DNA of 37,500 nucleotides. Origin: Chromera velia (taxonomy: Eukaryota; Sar; Chromeraceae). The notes under the pieces were generated by a model. The model had not been told where the DNA came from, ran no database searches, and saw only the letters and a program-made list of their open reading frames with translations. Location: contig JAHBMJ010005147.1 of the NCBI GenBank assembly GCA_018398765.1, forward strand, positions 1 to 37,500, given 5' to 3'. The translations under genes and the position numbers were made by a program. Of the stretch, positions 1 through 11,422 are shown in pieces; positions within the stretch are counted from its first letter, which is position 1, and each line of letters opens with the position of its first letter.

Positions 1-819
1 AGAGGGAGACCAGTATGGAGTACCACAAATGAGAAAGGCTAAACGAGTAAATAGCACTTGCGTTGGGATAGTATGGACCGCTTTGAAAGACTGACATACA
101 CGGAGCAAGTGAAAGACATTCAAATGCATGAAAGCTAAGCGATTGGTCTGGGTGGAAAAATGTTTGGCACGACTGAGAGCTGTGCAAAGCTTCAGAAGAG
201 GCGGTCAAAAAATGGAGGCTCCAGCACACTCTCCATCGACCCTCTCTCAGTGACCTCCCTTGTGCGTTTTTGACAAGCTCCTAGCAGAACAAAGAAGCTG
301 GATGCTAAGCAAATCATTATACAAAGCGAGAGAGCAAGCCGTGCTTCCTTAACAGACCTGCAGGTGTTCCCAAGTCTCCGTCCACCAACACCTGCAAACA
401 TGGAGGGACAGGCGTTCACGCTTTATGCAGTCAAGGAAGCACTTCTGTCCATCTTATTCTGCATGCACAAGGTTTTAAGGAAAAACTCAAAAGCCTAAGA
501 AGCAGTCGGTCCGGACAGCCTGACTTGGGGGTTGACCCCAGGGCTCCCAAGACTGTGACCTGCAAGGAAAGAGTAAGGTCCTGGAGAACGATGAGGGCAG
601 CAGTACTTTAATACCTAGATAAGGCTGGCAGCCCTTCCCTGCTTGAACAGGAGGAGAAGCAGTAAACAGGAAGACCTTGAAAACAAGACTAAGACGGCTG
701 GTGTCCACTGGACCCACCTCTAAGCTCCACTTCGTGCCGACCTGAGGGGACCCAGCAACACTCGTCTCCTCCAGAGCCCCGAAAGTGCACTCCAAAAAAA
801 AAAGTCAAAACCGAGAAAA

Positions 820-868
820 CGCTCTGTCAGACATCTTCTAAAACCGTCAGAAGACATCTGACAGAGCG
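820..868. repeat. Nested hairpin in left arm of palindrome
   Basis: A 20-bp stem beginning CGCTCTGTCAGACATCTTCT is followed by a 9-base loop and its near-perfect complement. It is one of several small hairpins inside the large palindrome. Its partner in the other arm is at 1559-1607. Confidence 0.9.
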
Positions 869-1558
869 CTTTTTGTGGTAACATTTATGTGGAAAAAGTC
901 TATTTGCTCAGAGGTTTAGAACTCCGTAGTTTTAAACCTGTGGACCTTCAAGATGGATAAGAGACTTCAGACCCGATTATTGGCCGACAGAGGCAAAGTC
1001 GGCTGCGTGCGTCAAAGGGACAGGGTGCCGCCACCCCCTCTGGCTCCGTGGTGGCGCCTCCCGGACCCACGATTAGCCCATGTCTAGACCTGGCGGCGGG
1101 GGGGTTTGACCCCCCTTGCCCAAGGTTCAGACGTGCGGACTTCTGAACCTCGGAAGGGGGGGGGTGTCCGACCCAACTCGAGGTCCCTGAGTCAGACCTA
1201 AAACAGTCTCAGAACACCTTCCCTGACTGTTTTGGGTCAGGGACCTCGAGTTGGGTCGGACACCCCCCCCCTTCCGAGGTTCAGAAGTCCGCACGTCTGA
1301 ACCTTGGGCAAGGGGGGTCAAACCCCCCCGCCGCCAGGTCCAGACATGGGCTAATCGTGGGTCTGGGAGGCGCCGCCACGGGGCCAGAGGGGGTGGCGGT
1401 ACCCTGTTCCTTCGACGCACGCAGCCGACTTTGCCTCTGTCGACCAATAATCGGATCTGAAGTCTCTTGTCCATCTTGAAGGTCCACAGGTTCAAAACTG
1501 TGCAGTTCTGAACCTCTCAGCAAACAGACTTTTCCCACAGAAATGTTATCACAAAAAA

Positions 1559-1607
1559 CGCTCTGTCAGATGTCTTCTGATGGTTTCAGAAGATGTCTGA
1601 CAGAGCG
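1559..1607. repeat. Nested hairpin in right arm of palindrome
   Basis: Stem CGCTCTGTCAGATGTCTTCT pairs with AGAAGATGTCTGACAGAGCG, leaving two mismatches at the centre. It is the mirror partner of the hairpin at 820-868. Weaker hairpins recur at 911-938 with 1486-1515, and at 1113-1139 with 1278-1305 (GGTTCAG...CTGAACC). Confidence 0.9.
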
Positions 1608-2419
1608 TTTTCTCGGTTTTAACTTTTTTTTTGGGAGTGTACTTTCGGGGCTCTGGAGGAGACGGGTGTTGCTGGGACTATTTGGTCGGCATGAAGTGGA
1701 GCTTGCAGGTGGGTCCAGTGGAGACCAGCCGTCTTAGTCTTGTTTCCAACGTCTTTTTGCTTGCTGCTGCTCCTCCTGTTCAAGTGAGGAAGGGCTGCCG
1801 GCCTTATCTAGGTGTTAAAGTACTGTTGCCCTCATCGCTCTCCTTACTCTTTCCTTGCAGGTCACAGTCTTGGGAGCCCCGGGGTCAACCCCCAGGTCAG
1901 CTTGTCCGGACTCGCTGCTTTTTAGGCTTTTGGTCTTTTCTTTGGGACCTTGTGCACGCAGAATAAGCTAGACAGAAGTGCTTCCTTGATTGCACAAAGC
2001 GTGAACGCCTGTCCCTCCGTGTTTGCAGGTATTGGTGGACGGAGACTTGAGGACACTTGCAGGTCAGTTAAGGAAGTGCGGCTCTCTCTTTCGCTTTGCA
2101 TGATGATTTGCTTAGCATCTAGCTTCTTTGTTCTGTTAGGAGTTTGATAGAAACGTACAAGGGAGGTCACTGAGAGAGGGTTGATGGAGAGTCTGCTGGA
2201 GCCTACATTTTTTGACCGCCTCTTCTGAAGCTTTGCACAGCTCTCAGTCCTGCCAGACATTTTTCCACCCAGAACAATCGCTCAGCTTTCATGCATTTGA
2301 ATGTCTTCCACTTGCTTCGTGTGTATCAGTCCTTGAAAGCGGTCCGTACTATCATGACGCAAGTGCTTCTTACTTGTTCATCCTTTCTCATTTGTAACAC
2401 TCTGTACTGGTCTCCCTCT

Positions 2420-3029
2420 AAACATCTGGATCTACCTACGGACCTGTCCTTCTTTTTCACAGTTTCTCATTGACACATGCAGAACGATTTGCAAGCTTTT
2501 GCGCCATGTAGTGTGAGTTCTTTGTAAAAAGAATTATGTTGTCTCTGTGCTCTGTTCTCTCCGACCCCTGCTGACCGCCTCCTGTCCGGTCTGACCAGCC
2601 TAGCTATGAAATCCTCCTTCCTGCACTGTTTTCCTTGCAGAAGAAACAATTCTTTGTAGTTGATTGGCGGCGCTAAACGTTGCTTTTGAGCGTATCCACT
2701 AGTGTTGTGCCTGTGTATTTCTTTGTAGGTAATATTCACTAACTTCTACGTGCCGCGGTGATCGTAATTATTCCCACCATACACCCTAGCTAATCAACCA
2801 GTCTTTTGAGCACATTTGAGCAGATTTGCACAGGAGTAACGATTTTAAATGCTTTAAAAGACTCTAGATTGCTTCAAGTAACCTAGTTTTACTTTATAAT
2901 GAAGCTAGAATATAGTAAATTTAAAAGTTACTTTGGATTCCACTAAGTCCTACTTTGGAGTCCACTCTGTTCTGTGTACAAGTGTGTGTATCTTGTGCTC
3001 GTACATGTTTACATTGTTTCCTGTATCAT
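2420..3029. other. Intergenic, no gene recognised
   Basis: A minus-strand frame at 2467-2739 (90 codons) has no recognisable domain and no supporting splice or codon signal. The remainder becomes AT-rich toward 2900. I see no RNA gene. Confidence 0.5.
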
Positions 3030-3047
3030 CTGTGTGAATGTGTGTAT

Positions 3048-3117
<70 letters not shown>

Positions 3118-3176
3118 GTGTATGTGTGTGTGTGTGTGTATGTGTGTATGTGTGCATGTGTGCATGTGTACATCTG
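3030..3176. repeat. (TG)n microsatellite
   Basis: About 145 bp of TG dinucleotides are interrupted by TATG and CATG units. All frames across it are trivially open (Cys-Val or His-Thr runs) and are not genes. Confidence 0.97.
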
Positions 3177-4090
3177 TGCAGCCTGGCAGCCTTCGGCAGC
3201 TCTTCAAGGACGTAGACAGTGACTGCCCGAAGGACTCTCCACTTTCAACTGAGAGTCCCGCTTGACGGCTAAAAAGGGTTCATGTGAGTATGAATGCATG
3301 GATATGTCCGAAGCTGTCTAGGAAAATCTTTTTCCTTTTATCTTCATTCTTTTGTGTCTTTGAATTCTTGCGAATGACCAAGAGGGGGCGATTCTGGTTT
3401 TGTTTACTGTATGTTTGATACATTTTTGAATTGAATCTTCCGTAACATGGCTCATGGTTTTGTTACTATGCTAGGTTACTACGCTTTCAAAAAAAACGAA
3501 TAAGAGAGTTAATCAGCAATGCCGGAAGGGAATGGATATATGTGAGTGAGCAGTGCTAGGGAAACAATTATTGTAATTACAATTATTAGAATTAATTGTA
3601 AACAATTATTGTTTGCTAAGAGTAGGCGAGAGGCAATTAGTTGCAATTAATTATAATTTTTGTTCATGCGTTGTTTATGTGTTGCTATGTGTTGTTCATA
3701 TATTGCCATATGTTATTTAGGCATGTTTAGGTACTGTTTGGTAAATTTTACAACAGTTTACACAGTTTAAAACATGAAACACCAAGTTACAAGTCGTAAA
3801 ACGTTTGTTTTAGATGATTTATAATCATTTCATTTCATAAATGCTTACATTTGAGTTGGTATTTCATTGTACACTATCATTTGATACCCCAATTCGCTTA
3901 ATAACTACATATTTGAGTCTGATTGCAATTATTGGCAATTAATTGCAATGATTGCAATTATTGTTTGGCCGGACTTCCTTGAAGCAATAGACACTGCAAT
4001 TTAATTGCTTCTAGCATTGTGAGTGAGTGAGTGCCTGTTCCAGTGGACAATTTAATCGTTTGTTTGTGGAGTTGTGGGGATGTAATGGGT
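3177..4090. other. Intergenic, AT-rich with TAATTG-type repeats
   Basis: No gene is seen. Around 3565-3660 and 3920-3970 the sequence repeatedly uses CAATTATTG, TAATTG and CAATTA, which are self-complementary and form many small inverted repeats. A run of GTTGTTCATATATTG-like units lies near 3665-3720. Confidence 0.6.
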
Positions 4091-4097
4091 GTACATT

Positions 4098-4099
4098 TA

Positions 4100-4142
<43 letters not shown>

Positions 4143-4296
4143 GTGTACGTGTATGTGTGTGTCTATGTCTATGTCTATATCTGTGTCTATGTCTGTTTGT
4201 CTATGTGTATGCGAGAAAGAGAGAGAGAGAGAGTGTAAGAGAGAGAGAGAGTGTGTGTGAGAGAGAGAGAAAGAGTGTCTGCATGTGTGCATGAGA

Positions 4297-4345
<49 letters not shown>

Positions 4346-4470
4346 TGTGCATGTGTTTGCGCGCACGCACGTATATGTATATGTATACGTGTAAGAGAGA
4401 GATGGATAGAGAGAGAGGGGGAGGGGGGGAAGGAGACAAAGAGGGGGAGAAAGAGGGAGAAAGAAAGACT
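4098..4470. repeat. Compound (TG)n / (GA)n microsatellite
   Basis: TG repeats (4100-4150) pass through TCTATG units (4160-4210) into a long GA tract (4212-4470) with a GTATATGTATATG interruption. The purine-rich strand could adopt unusual structure. Apparent reading frames are low-complexity artefacts. Confidence 0.96.
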
Positions 4471-4739
4471 GTGTTCGATCAGAATAACATGAAGGATTCC
4501 AGAGAGGGAATCGCGAAGGAAGTGCTAGTTTTCGTGTTAAGTTTGGGACGGAACGAGTGACGATCTGATAAAAGCGAACATTTGAATGAATTGTATATGG
4601 ATCTGATTGGATTTTTCATTCTGTTGCACATGAGTATCAATTTACTGGCCGCTCGAGCAAAAGGTTAAATACCTAATTAGATAGCTGGGTCAGCAAGATA
4701 GTAAAATGCTAAATGAAATTCAATGTCTGTTGCAGCTCT

Positions 4740-4822
4740 AAAGCACCCATGGTTCGACACGGGTTCGATAAAGCCCGAAAGCCGTCGCCCGCAGCCTAAC
4801 CACTGCACCGGTCGCGTCCTGC
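4740..4822 (-). repeat. Possible tRNA-like (SINE head) sequence
   Basis: Read on the minus strand, a segment starting near 4820 has a box-A-like GGTGCAGTGGTTAGG. About 50 bases later a weak box-B-like GTGTCGAACC follows. This spacing is that of RNA polymerase III promoters in tRNA-derived SINEs. No proper cloverleaf folds and box B has about three mismatches, so a decayed SINE is more likely than a tRNA gene, and chance is not excluded. Confidence 0.3.
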
Positions 4823-5202
4823 AGGATCTTTTGGGCAGCAAAGGAGATAGGGAAGGTTTGCGGGAAAGTTTTTTGTGTAGTAGAAATTGAAAGGGGAGCA
4901 AAAAAGCCTGACTGGGGGACAGGCTGATGTGCTAGAGTGCTTGACTAACCGATTTACCGATACGATCACAATCTTGCACAGATATTGTACGTTATAAAGA
5001 CGTCAATTCCAGTTTATGGAAAGTCGCTTCTACTTTCGGTTCTTGAGAGAAAAAATCGAATTGCCCCCCTGTTGGGCACTGTACACAGCTATGTGAAGAA
5101 AGCTGCAGAAAGGAGGCTTGTTGATTCTTAAGAGTTCCCCTCATGACCTTTGTCCTGCTACCATACTAGATGTATGCATCATACGTACATATTATTAAAT
5201 CC

Positions 5203-5544
5203 CTAGTTAAATCCAAATTTTGAATCCCTCCAAACCCAGCCCTCCAATCCTTTGCCCCTTGGCTGCAGCTGAATCTTCGAAATCATAAGTTCCAGCGGCA
5301 GGGAATGTGATGACACCACCGGTTGCAAGGCCTCCTGGGGGGAAGCGGGAGGCCAACGCGCCATAAACCGCCTTAAGGAGCGATCTGACAGGTCCAAACC
5401 AGACAGGCCCCCCTCCCTGGGGGAGGAAAAGGCGGAGGTAAGAAAAAACACAAAGGACATGATGCCGGACGAAGAGGGGAGAAGGACTCTGAATGGGGAC
5501 AGGAGGGGCAGACAGGAGAAGAAGGTTAGTAACTCTCTTGTCAT
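5203..5544 (-). CDS. Weak candidate ORF, function unknown
   Basis: An open frame of 113 codons starts at a true ATG. It lies just outside the left repeat of the retroelement and reads away from it. The first 35 residues are hydrophobic, with FFSCLPLLSPF followed by MSFVFFLTSAF, which could mimic a signal or membrane segment. The rest is Ser/Pro/Arg-rich with no motif I recognise. No splice partner, promoter or terminator can be defended. It may be a chance frame or a single exon. Confidence 0.2.
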   Translation of the reverse strand: MTRELLTFFSCLPLLSPFRVLLPSSSGIMSFVFFLTSAFSSPREGGLSGLDLSDRSLRRFMARWPPASPQEALQPVVSSHSLPLELMISKIQLQPRGKGLEGWVWRDSKFGFN

Positions 5545-5606
5545 GTCGTTTTCTTTCTGTAGATTTTTACTGTCTTCAGTCAGTTGGGCTTGGGTTTCAA
5601 GTCTGA

Positions 5607-5920
5607 TATAATGGAGATTCTAGGTAATCGATAGTCTCTTCCAACAGCTGAGATCTTATGTTGTCTGTGCACAAATGTATTGGTAGGAGCACACAGTCAA
5701 TCTACCATAATCCAGTACAATCCAACAGGCTGCTGTCTGATTCAATTGGAATTTATCGAATACATGCTAATTAAACGACATACAAAAAACGCATGCATGC
5801 AAAAGCTTTCGGAGACTGAAGCTTTACATACACGCCGAGCTAAACATCAATAGCTCAAAATCAGCATACCAATTAATCGTAGTATTACGTCGATCCTTGC
5901 AAGCCGATGGATAGACTTTA
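5607..5920 (-). repeat. Direct repeat, downstream copy (pLTR-like)
   Basis: This 314-bp sequence aligns without indels to 11423-11736. By my count 19 bases differ, giving about 94% identity. It begins TATAATGGAGATTCTAGG and ends GATAGACTTTA. Given the minus-strand coding direction this is the 3' copy. Confidence 0.95.
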
Positions 5921-6072
5921 GGCATGATTAGAGAACACACGTAGTGTCCCGCGCGCGACGCCCCTCCGTATCCATACCGCTGTCTTTTGCCTATCACTAA
6001 CGGTTCTCAGGTGCACTTGCGGAAACAAACGACAACAAAAGTCTGTAACGTTGAAAATCAGTCATATGTAGA

Positions 6073-7736
6073 TTATTTTAGAACAAAACAAAGAAAGGAC
6101 AAACGCGCCTTCCAAAGAGAACGAAGACCATCATCACCAGTCTGACGGACTGTAGATATGAATAAATCAAGCAAAAACGAAACAGGCCATCTTAAAATAT
6201 ATAATTCCAAAAACAGAAAAGTAAGTTCGTCAACCAGGACAACCGCAGGTGCATTACAAGAAAGGAGGGTCCGGATAAGATGAGAAGATATCAGGCCCCT
6301 CTTGGCCAAAACAGAAGGAACACAGGAGAAAGCATGCATCAAACGCACTCTATGAAGTGAAGGTAGGTTAGGAAAAGACGATCATCCTCCAGAAATAGGC
6401 AACAAAGAAAAAGCAACCAAATCACGAAAGAAATTAAGAAGAACATCACGGTTAGGATTAATAGCAGCAAAAAGCAAAATCGAAGGAGATTCCAGTAAAG
6501 AGAAAAGACGCAGACCAAGCACTATAGATCCTTTCTGACGCTCTAAAACGCACGCAGGACTGTAGAAGTCTTCCTCAAGTAACTTTTCCATCATGGGATC
6601 ATCCGGCATGTTACTCATACCACAGTCAAACCTAAAAACAATCGTTCTTAGGGAGACTATCGTCCATGTATCTTCCTGTTATCCATTTCTCCCCCCTTTA
6701 TGAAGGCCTTGATCTCATTAATACAACAGACTACTCTTTCCACGCGGTAAAAAATCGGGCCCCACCAGGAGAGCAAGAAACCTTCATGCTGTCTGACCAT
6801 CTTCCCTCGAACTTGAATTACATTCGAAACAAAATCAAGATTAATTATATGAGCCAACATATCAAGAGGGTGAGAAAGTGCATTCATATAATTGCAGTGG
6901 GAGGATAAAAAAGCAACAGGTTTTAAGTAATGTCTCCGAGAATACCACTTCTCATCCTCCCCCGGACCCGCCTCCTTAATACAAAAAGACTTATGGGTAG
7001 GCAACATAACAAAACGATATCTAGAGGAAGAATGAATGAAATGAACAAAGTCATTCAATCAAAAAAGGAAATCAGCTCTGGGTAGAGAGGGAAAAAATGC
7101 TTTGACGTCGTTCACTAGTAGACCAAGTCCACCCCGAGGCCAATACAAATTAGAAAAAAGATAAGAGCCACGATCTGTAAGTCTCCTAAACCCTGAATTA
7201 AAGATCCTAACCTTATCCTAAAAAGCAAAGACAGAGTCAAAGTCACAATGCGGCGAAAAGTAAGAAAGATAGCCATTCAAAGCTTTGCAAAGGAAAGAAA
7301 AAATCTCATATCTGGCGTGTCTCTTGTAAGATATCAATGGCCTGTCTAGATAGCCTGTACTTCAAAGAGGACCAAGACTGAGGGAGCTCTCCCTCAACTC
7401 CCCAAGACTTACATTTCACCCAAAGGATCCCAATCCCAAATTTAGGTGGTGTTTCTTCCTGTTAAATTTCTTAAACTGATTCAAAAAAGACACCCATACA
7501 TCCTTTCCATTTGAAAAACCATTCTCTAGAAGGTCCAGAAAAGCAGAAAACTCACCCTCCCCAATTCTTTCATAAGAAGAATCAAAAAGAAAAGCTCTCG
7601 CCACTGCCTTAATGTATCTCTCTTTACACAAAAAAGCCAGATCTCCTCTGGCCTCATCAACTAGCACAACTGTTAGAGCAGTTAATAACTTTTTTATTGC
7701 CACAGACTTCTTTGGAACGGCCGGCCCTTTTTTCAT
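6073..7736 (-). pseudogene. Reverse transcriptase segment of the retroelement, broken
   Basis: Open stretches at 7736-7416, 7150-6657, 6650-6382 and 6348-6073 lie in differing frames. The first has VVLVDEARGDLAFLCKERYIKAV, matching the start of Penelope-type RT domains (the DKG-lavvck block). At about 7110-7085 VNDVKAFFPSL matches the RT motif carrying the first catalytic Asp. QHEGF near 6800 sits where the Gly-rich block is expected. VFRFDCGMSNMP near 6620-6650 sits at the YxDD position, with the second Asp apparently replaced by Cys. This alignment is by eye. The element is inactive in any case because of stops and frameshifts. Confidence 0.6.
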
Positions 7737-8961
7737 TTACGTGAGCACACAAAAACGTTGAAACCCACCGCTCCTGAAGGTCGGCAATCATTGCAGGAGA
7801 CAAGACGCCTTTTATCAACCTGCCTCTTATATTCTCCCTCCCCCTCCCCCTTCCCATTGTCCTCCCTAGACCAACCCCCTCCCGAGTGCCACCATTAGAA
7901 GTGAGAACAAAACGGAGGAAAGACTCAATACCCTTCGAAACAACATTCCATGCACCAGTGTTAGGCCATAATTTGGCCTTGGAAGAAAAGTGAGGAGGAA
8001 GAGAGAAGAAAGATCTAAGAAAGGAAGACGCAGACAGTAGATAACATACATGACCATTAAGCAAAGGAAGATCAAATAATTCCGTAATTTCTATACAACG
8101 ATACGACGATCCATAAGAAGAACCTTCACCCCCTCCTCCTTCCCCACAAATCCTATATGTATTGTCCAAAGTTTGTTGAAGATCAGTCAGCTTTGTAGGG
8201 AAAAGGCGAAGCCTCACGTTTGACAACGAAAACACAGTTTTCCTTATCTCCTCAAACATAGCAAAATAAAAAGATCGGAAAAAAGACAAGTCAGCGAGGG
8301 GCATCCAAATGGTAATCAGCTCCCTTCTGAGCAAAGTCGCTGCTGACCAGCCATTCAACTCGCACATTCGTCTCACATTCAAGTCAAAAGTTGCCCTCCC
8401 TCCTCCAAGAATCCCACCCCTGGGCACCATGCATATACATGCACTCAAATCATTCTTCGTCGCATCAAATGAACAAAGAGACGAATTGGGAAGGACCTTC
8501 TTAAACAATGCAGTCAGCAGTCGTGCACAAAAAAGAGAAATCACGTCCTCTTCCCCTCTCTTCACCCCTATACCCTCTTCGCCAGTGATCCTGTAGAGGA
8601 AAAGAGAGCGAGATTGGAAAATGCCTCCTTTATTAACTCCTCCCGCCAACTTCGACATATGAATAGAAGATTCAAGTTTCCTCCTCAGACTTGAAACCCT
8701 GTCACTACACCTGTACGCAATTAAGCGAACATCCCTTTTATTAGGGTCCCTCAAATTACGCACCAGGTCATTCTTGAACCTCCTCAACACACCAACGGTA
8801 TTCCATATAGGTTTATATGCACGAATATATAAGTACTCCACCATACGCAAATTCATCTGACCACCCCCAATCTTTGCAATAGGAAGGATAACAAAGAGGC
8901 CGTATCTGGAAGCATCAACAGACAAAACAGAATAGAAGCGATGTGCATACCCATGACCCAT
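7657..8961 (-). pseudogene. Linker between endonuclease and RT of the retroelement
   Basis: This is the longest surviving open stretch of the element (434 codons; the listed start is only the first possible codon). Its first 60 residues are the end of the GIY-YIG domain. The rest has Arg-rich segments (RVSSLRRKLESS), a Gly/Ser linker (GEGGGGEGSSYGSS), and a Gly/Arg stretch (GRTMGRGRGRENIRGR) shortly before the RT. I know no domain for this middle section. Near 7740 the reading switches to another frame where the RT begins. Confidence 0.55.
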
Positions 8962-9672
8962 CTGATTACATTTCCTCCCCAGGTGACGTGGTTTTAATGC
9001 ACTCGTGAGGTGCTGAAAGAAACGATCGAGCGCCCTACCAACGGTACTTCCAATATAAAAGCCTCTCTTCTATCGTGACCAAATCAAATATATTACTCCC
9101 TTGTCCTACCATGATGCATCCTCTCCCACCCAAGTATAAGCATCCTTGACCTCTCTCAGAAAGGAAGAATATTTCGTATCAGACAAACCCAACCATATAG
9201 AAGCAGCTAGCAAATGGGAATGTACAAGTCTTCTCAAACATTTCTAACCAAACCCTCTCTTAAAGACAGTCCAAAGCTTGTAAGAAGGATTCATTACATC
9301 CTTAGGGGACGCAGGCATAACATAGAGAGTGTATGAAGGTGGCTGTGTCGTCTAAATGACAAGAACTATCGTTAACGGGCAATGCGCAAACAGGACAGGC
9401 TTGAACTGCGTGCACATGGAGGAATGTAACAAACATCCGCACCCCAGCCAATCTGAGGGAAAGACGATCAAGGTCTGACTCCACTTTCTCTCTCACACTT
9501 TCCCTGCTAAAACCCCTTCTATTCTCTATATCCTTCCCAATCACTCCAACCAGTTCCCTCACTTTCTCATGCAATTCATCAGACAAAGACAACAAAAAAG
9601 AAGAATCAAAATTAATTTGAACATTCAACTGACCAGTGCTCCTCCCGACATGCTCCTCAGTCCCTAGTCAAT
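8790..9672 (-). pseudogene. GIY-YIG endonuclease segment of the retroelement, broken
   Basis: The open stretch 9672-9302 has CPVC followed by further Cys/His residues (CH and CYAC), which resembles a zinc-binding knuckle. After frame changes, the minus strand at about 9120-8790 shows the GIY-YIG nuclease core. It has GVIYLIW, then RGFYIGSTVGRALDRFFQHL with the YIG and the R..H pair, and then MVEYLYIRAYKPIWNT, which matches the Glu and Asn block of the family. Two TAG stops lie between or near these motifs. In Penelope elements this nuclease nicks the target DNA for target-primed reverse transcription. This copy cannot make the intact enzyme. Confidence 0.7.
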
Positions 9673-9757
9673 CAGGTCCCACCTGGCGACCTCCCATTCC
9701 CTTCCCCCTTTCTCCTTCCTTCTCCTACTGTAGACAGAGAGCCTCAACCCTCTTCTT

Positions 9758-11294
9758 CTATATGATGAAAGCATAAACGAGTTCTAGAAGGTCACAGCCC
9801 TCCAGATCCCCGTCCACTGCACTGTCCCTCAGAGCTGAGATCATCTCCTTCCTCACCTGGCCCCGCCGTGTTTCACTACGCATGACAGATACCATCAGTC
9901 TGGCATCATTCATACATTTCTGCCAGAGTTTCCCCCCCAAACCTCCATTCTTTGGTTGTCGATACACCGGAAGGTCGACCAGTGTCTCGTATGTGATCCT
10001 TCCACCTACCATCGGCACATTCGGGGGGAAGATTTGCATTCCATCCATTGTGGGCCTGTCCCTCCTGGCATACGATGGCCTGAAGGGCATCACAGCTCTC
10101 TTTTGCATCTGCTGACCCTCCCCTTCTCTCTCCCCTATGGATTTCGGGGTCACGAACCCCGAGTCCGTCATTCCCTGCTTCCCCTCAGAGGAATGTGTTA
10201 CCTGCCTCATTCGCTTAGGTGACCATGTCCCTGTCTGCCTACCAGAGCCATCCTGTATCCCTCCCCCCCCCTACCTCGTTCACCCCTGCATCGCCGTTCA
10301 TTTTCGGGTTTCCATTAGGCACCATTAGACTAATTCCCCCATCCCCCTTCTTCCCATCATTCATCCTGGCATTCATCCCTCTGTTCACCATTCCACCTCC
10401 CCCAGTCTGGCGTACATCCACCCCTATGTTCGGAATCCCCCTCCCCATCACCCCAGGGCCATCTACATTTACGTCCTCAACTGTGATCCCCCCTGATTAG
10501 ATGTAACAGGTCGGCTACATAGAGTGTTTCCCACCCATTGGCCCACTTACCCCCCCTCTCCAGGTTTTTTTCATCTCTTCCTGAAGACAAACAACCTGCC
10601 CATGAATTTCCATGACTCCATGCTCTTTCACCATCTCCGCCACTGAGCACAACATCTCATTCGCTACATCTACCTGTGCCTCCGCTTTGGTAGCTATATA
10701 TTCAGTGGCCAGGTGTGCGTCAATGTGTGCAGCCCCCTCACTCCTCACTTTGTTCGTCAGCCTCCAGGTATATTCTCTGTATTCTATTCCCTTCTGCATT
10801 ATCATATACTCCCTTCTGGATTTTGAGAACACCCCGTCGAGCGGCATCTGAAGCATTGGCATCAACACCCCTTCTACCATCTCATCACACGCTTCCTTCA
10901 CCTCTATCATTCCGACATGTGCCTTTTTATTTATTTCTCCTAGTATCTCTCCCCCCTTCCTCATTTTCCTTGACGGCACAATCAGTCTATTGTATGTTTG
11001 TTTATTCATTACCTCCACCTTCATTGAGGACTCGAGGGCATCCTTGTTTATGGCTTTCAAATTTGTAGCGTCTGCCACCCTCATCTTCACCAGGACCCAT
11101 TCTGTCATTCCCGTCTTCTCTGTATTGAACGTATTGACGATGACCTCGTTTGCTTTCAGTTTATGACCCGGTAGATTTAGTTTCACAACCATTCTATCTG
11201 GGATCCTCTTCCTTGGCTCAACCTTTCTTCCCGTATCCGGGGGCGTCTCTTCCACTTCCACCTGACCGAGCCGTTCTTTCATTGACTTATACAT
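9758..11294 (-). pseudogene. Leading ORF (ORF1) of the Penelope-like element, broken
   Basis: The first open stretch (11294-10515, ATG start, 259 codons) ends at a TAG. The same quality of sequence continues in 10451-10239 and, after a frame change in a GC-rich run, in 10210-9758. The first part is Lys/Glu/Met-rich; its last 70 residues (around ATEYIATKAEAQVDVANEML) look helical with coiled-coil character. The middle is a Gly/Asn/Met-rich linker. The last part is basic (AVMPFRPSYARRDRP) and ends ELVYAFII. An earlier in-frame start at 11387 would be TTG and follows a TGA, so 11294 is preferred. I recognise no domain; a nucleic-acid-binding structural protein is a guess from its position. Confidence 0.5.
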
Positions 11295-11422
11295 CTCTGA
11301 GTCCCTCAAGTGCCTAAGAATCAGTCTATAGGGACAACAGAGAGACTGGACTTCACTGCATGCACAAAACGGTCTATAGAATTCCAAAATTCAAGGTAAG
11401 GAGCCGACCCGGAAAAAGAATC

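Larger units (their letters stand above)
1..2419. repeat. Giant imperfect palindrome (fold-back element), left end cut by window
   Basis: Positions 1-1207 are the reverse complement of about 1216-2419, separated by a roughly 10-15 bp loop near 1208-1222. Bases 1-21 pair with 2399-2419, so the symmetry axis is near 1210. Sampled stretches look about 90% identical with small indels. The core (1010-1400) is GC-rich with poly-C/G runs; the outer arms are balanced. Because pairing runs to base 1, the true left end lies outside the window and the right arm may continue past 2419. Open frames in each arm mirror one another (192-419 minus with 1950-2147 plus; 487-795 minus with 1631-1966 plus), but none resembles a known domain and several start on non-ATG codons. 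A fold-back transposon or a recent inverted duplication are the main explanations. Confidence 0.92.

Noticed and set aside
2950-3265. Open frames across the TG tract encoding Cys-Val or His-Thr runs
   Set aside because: Simple dinucleotide repeats stay open in all frames; there is no other coding signal.
4011-4560. Long frames over the TG/GA tract
   Set aside because: Low-complexity artefacts of the microsatellite.
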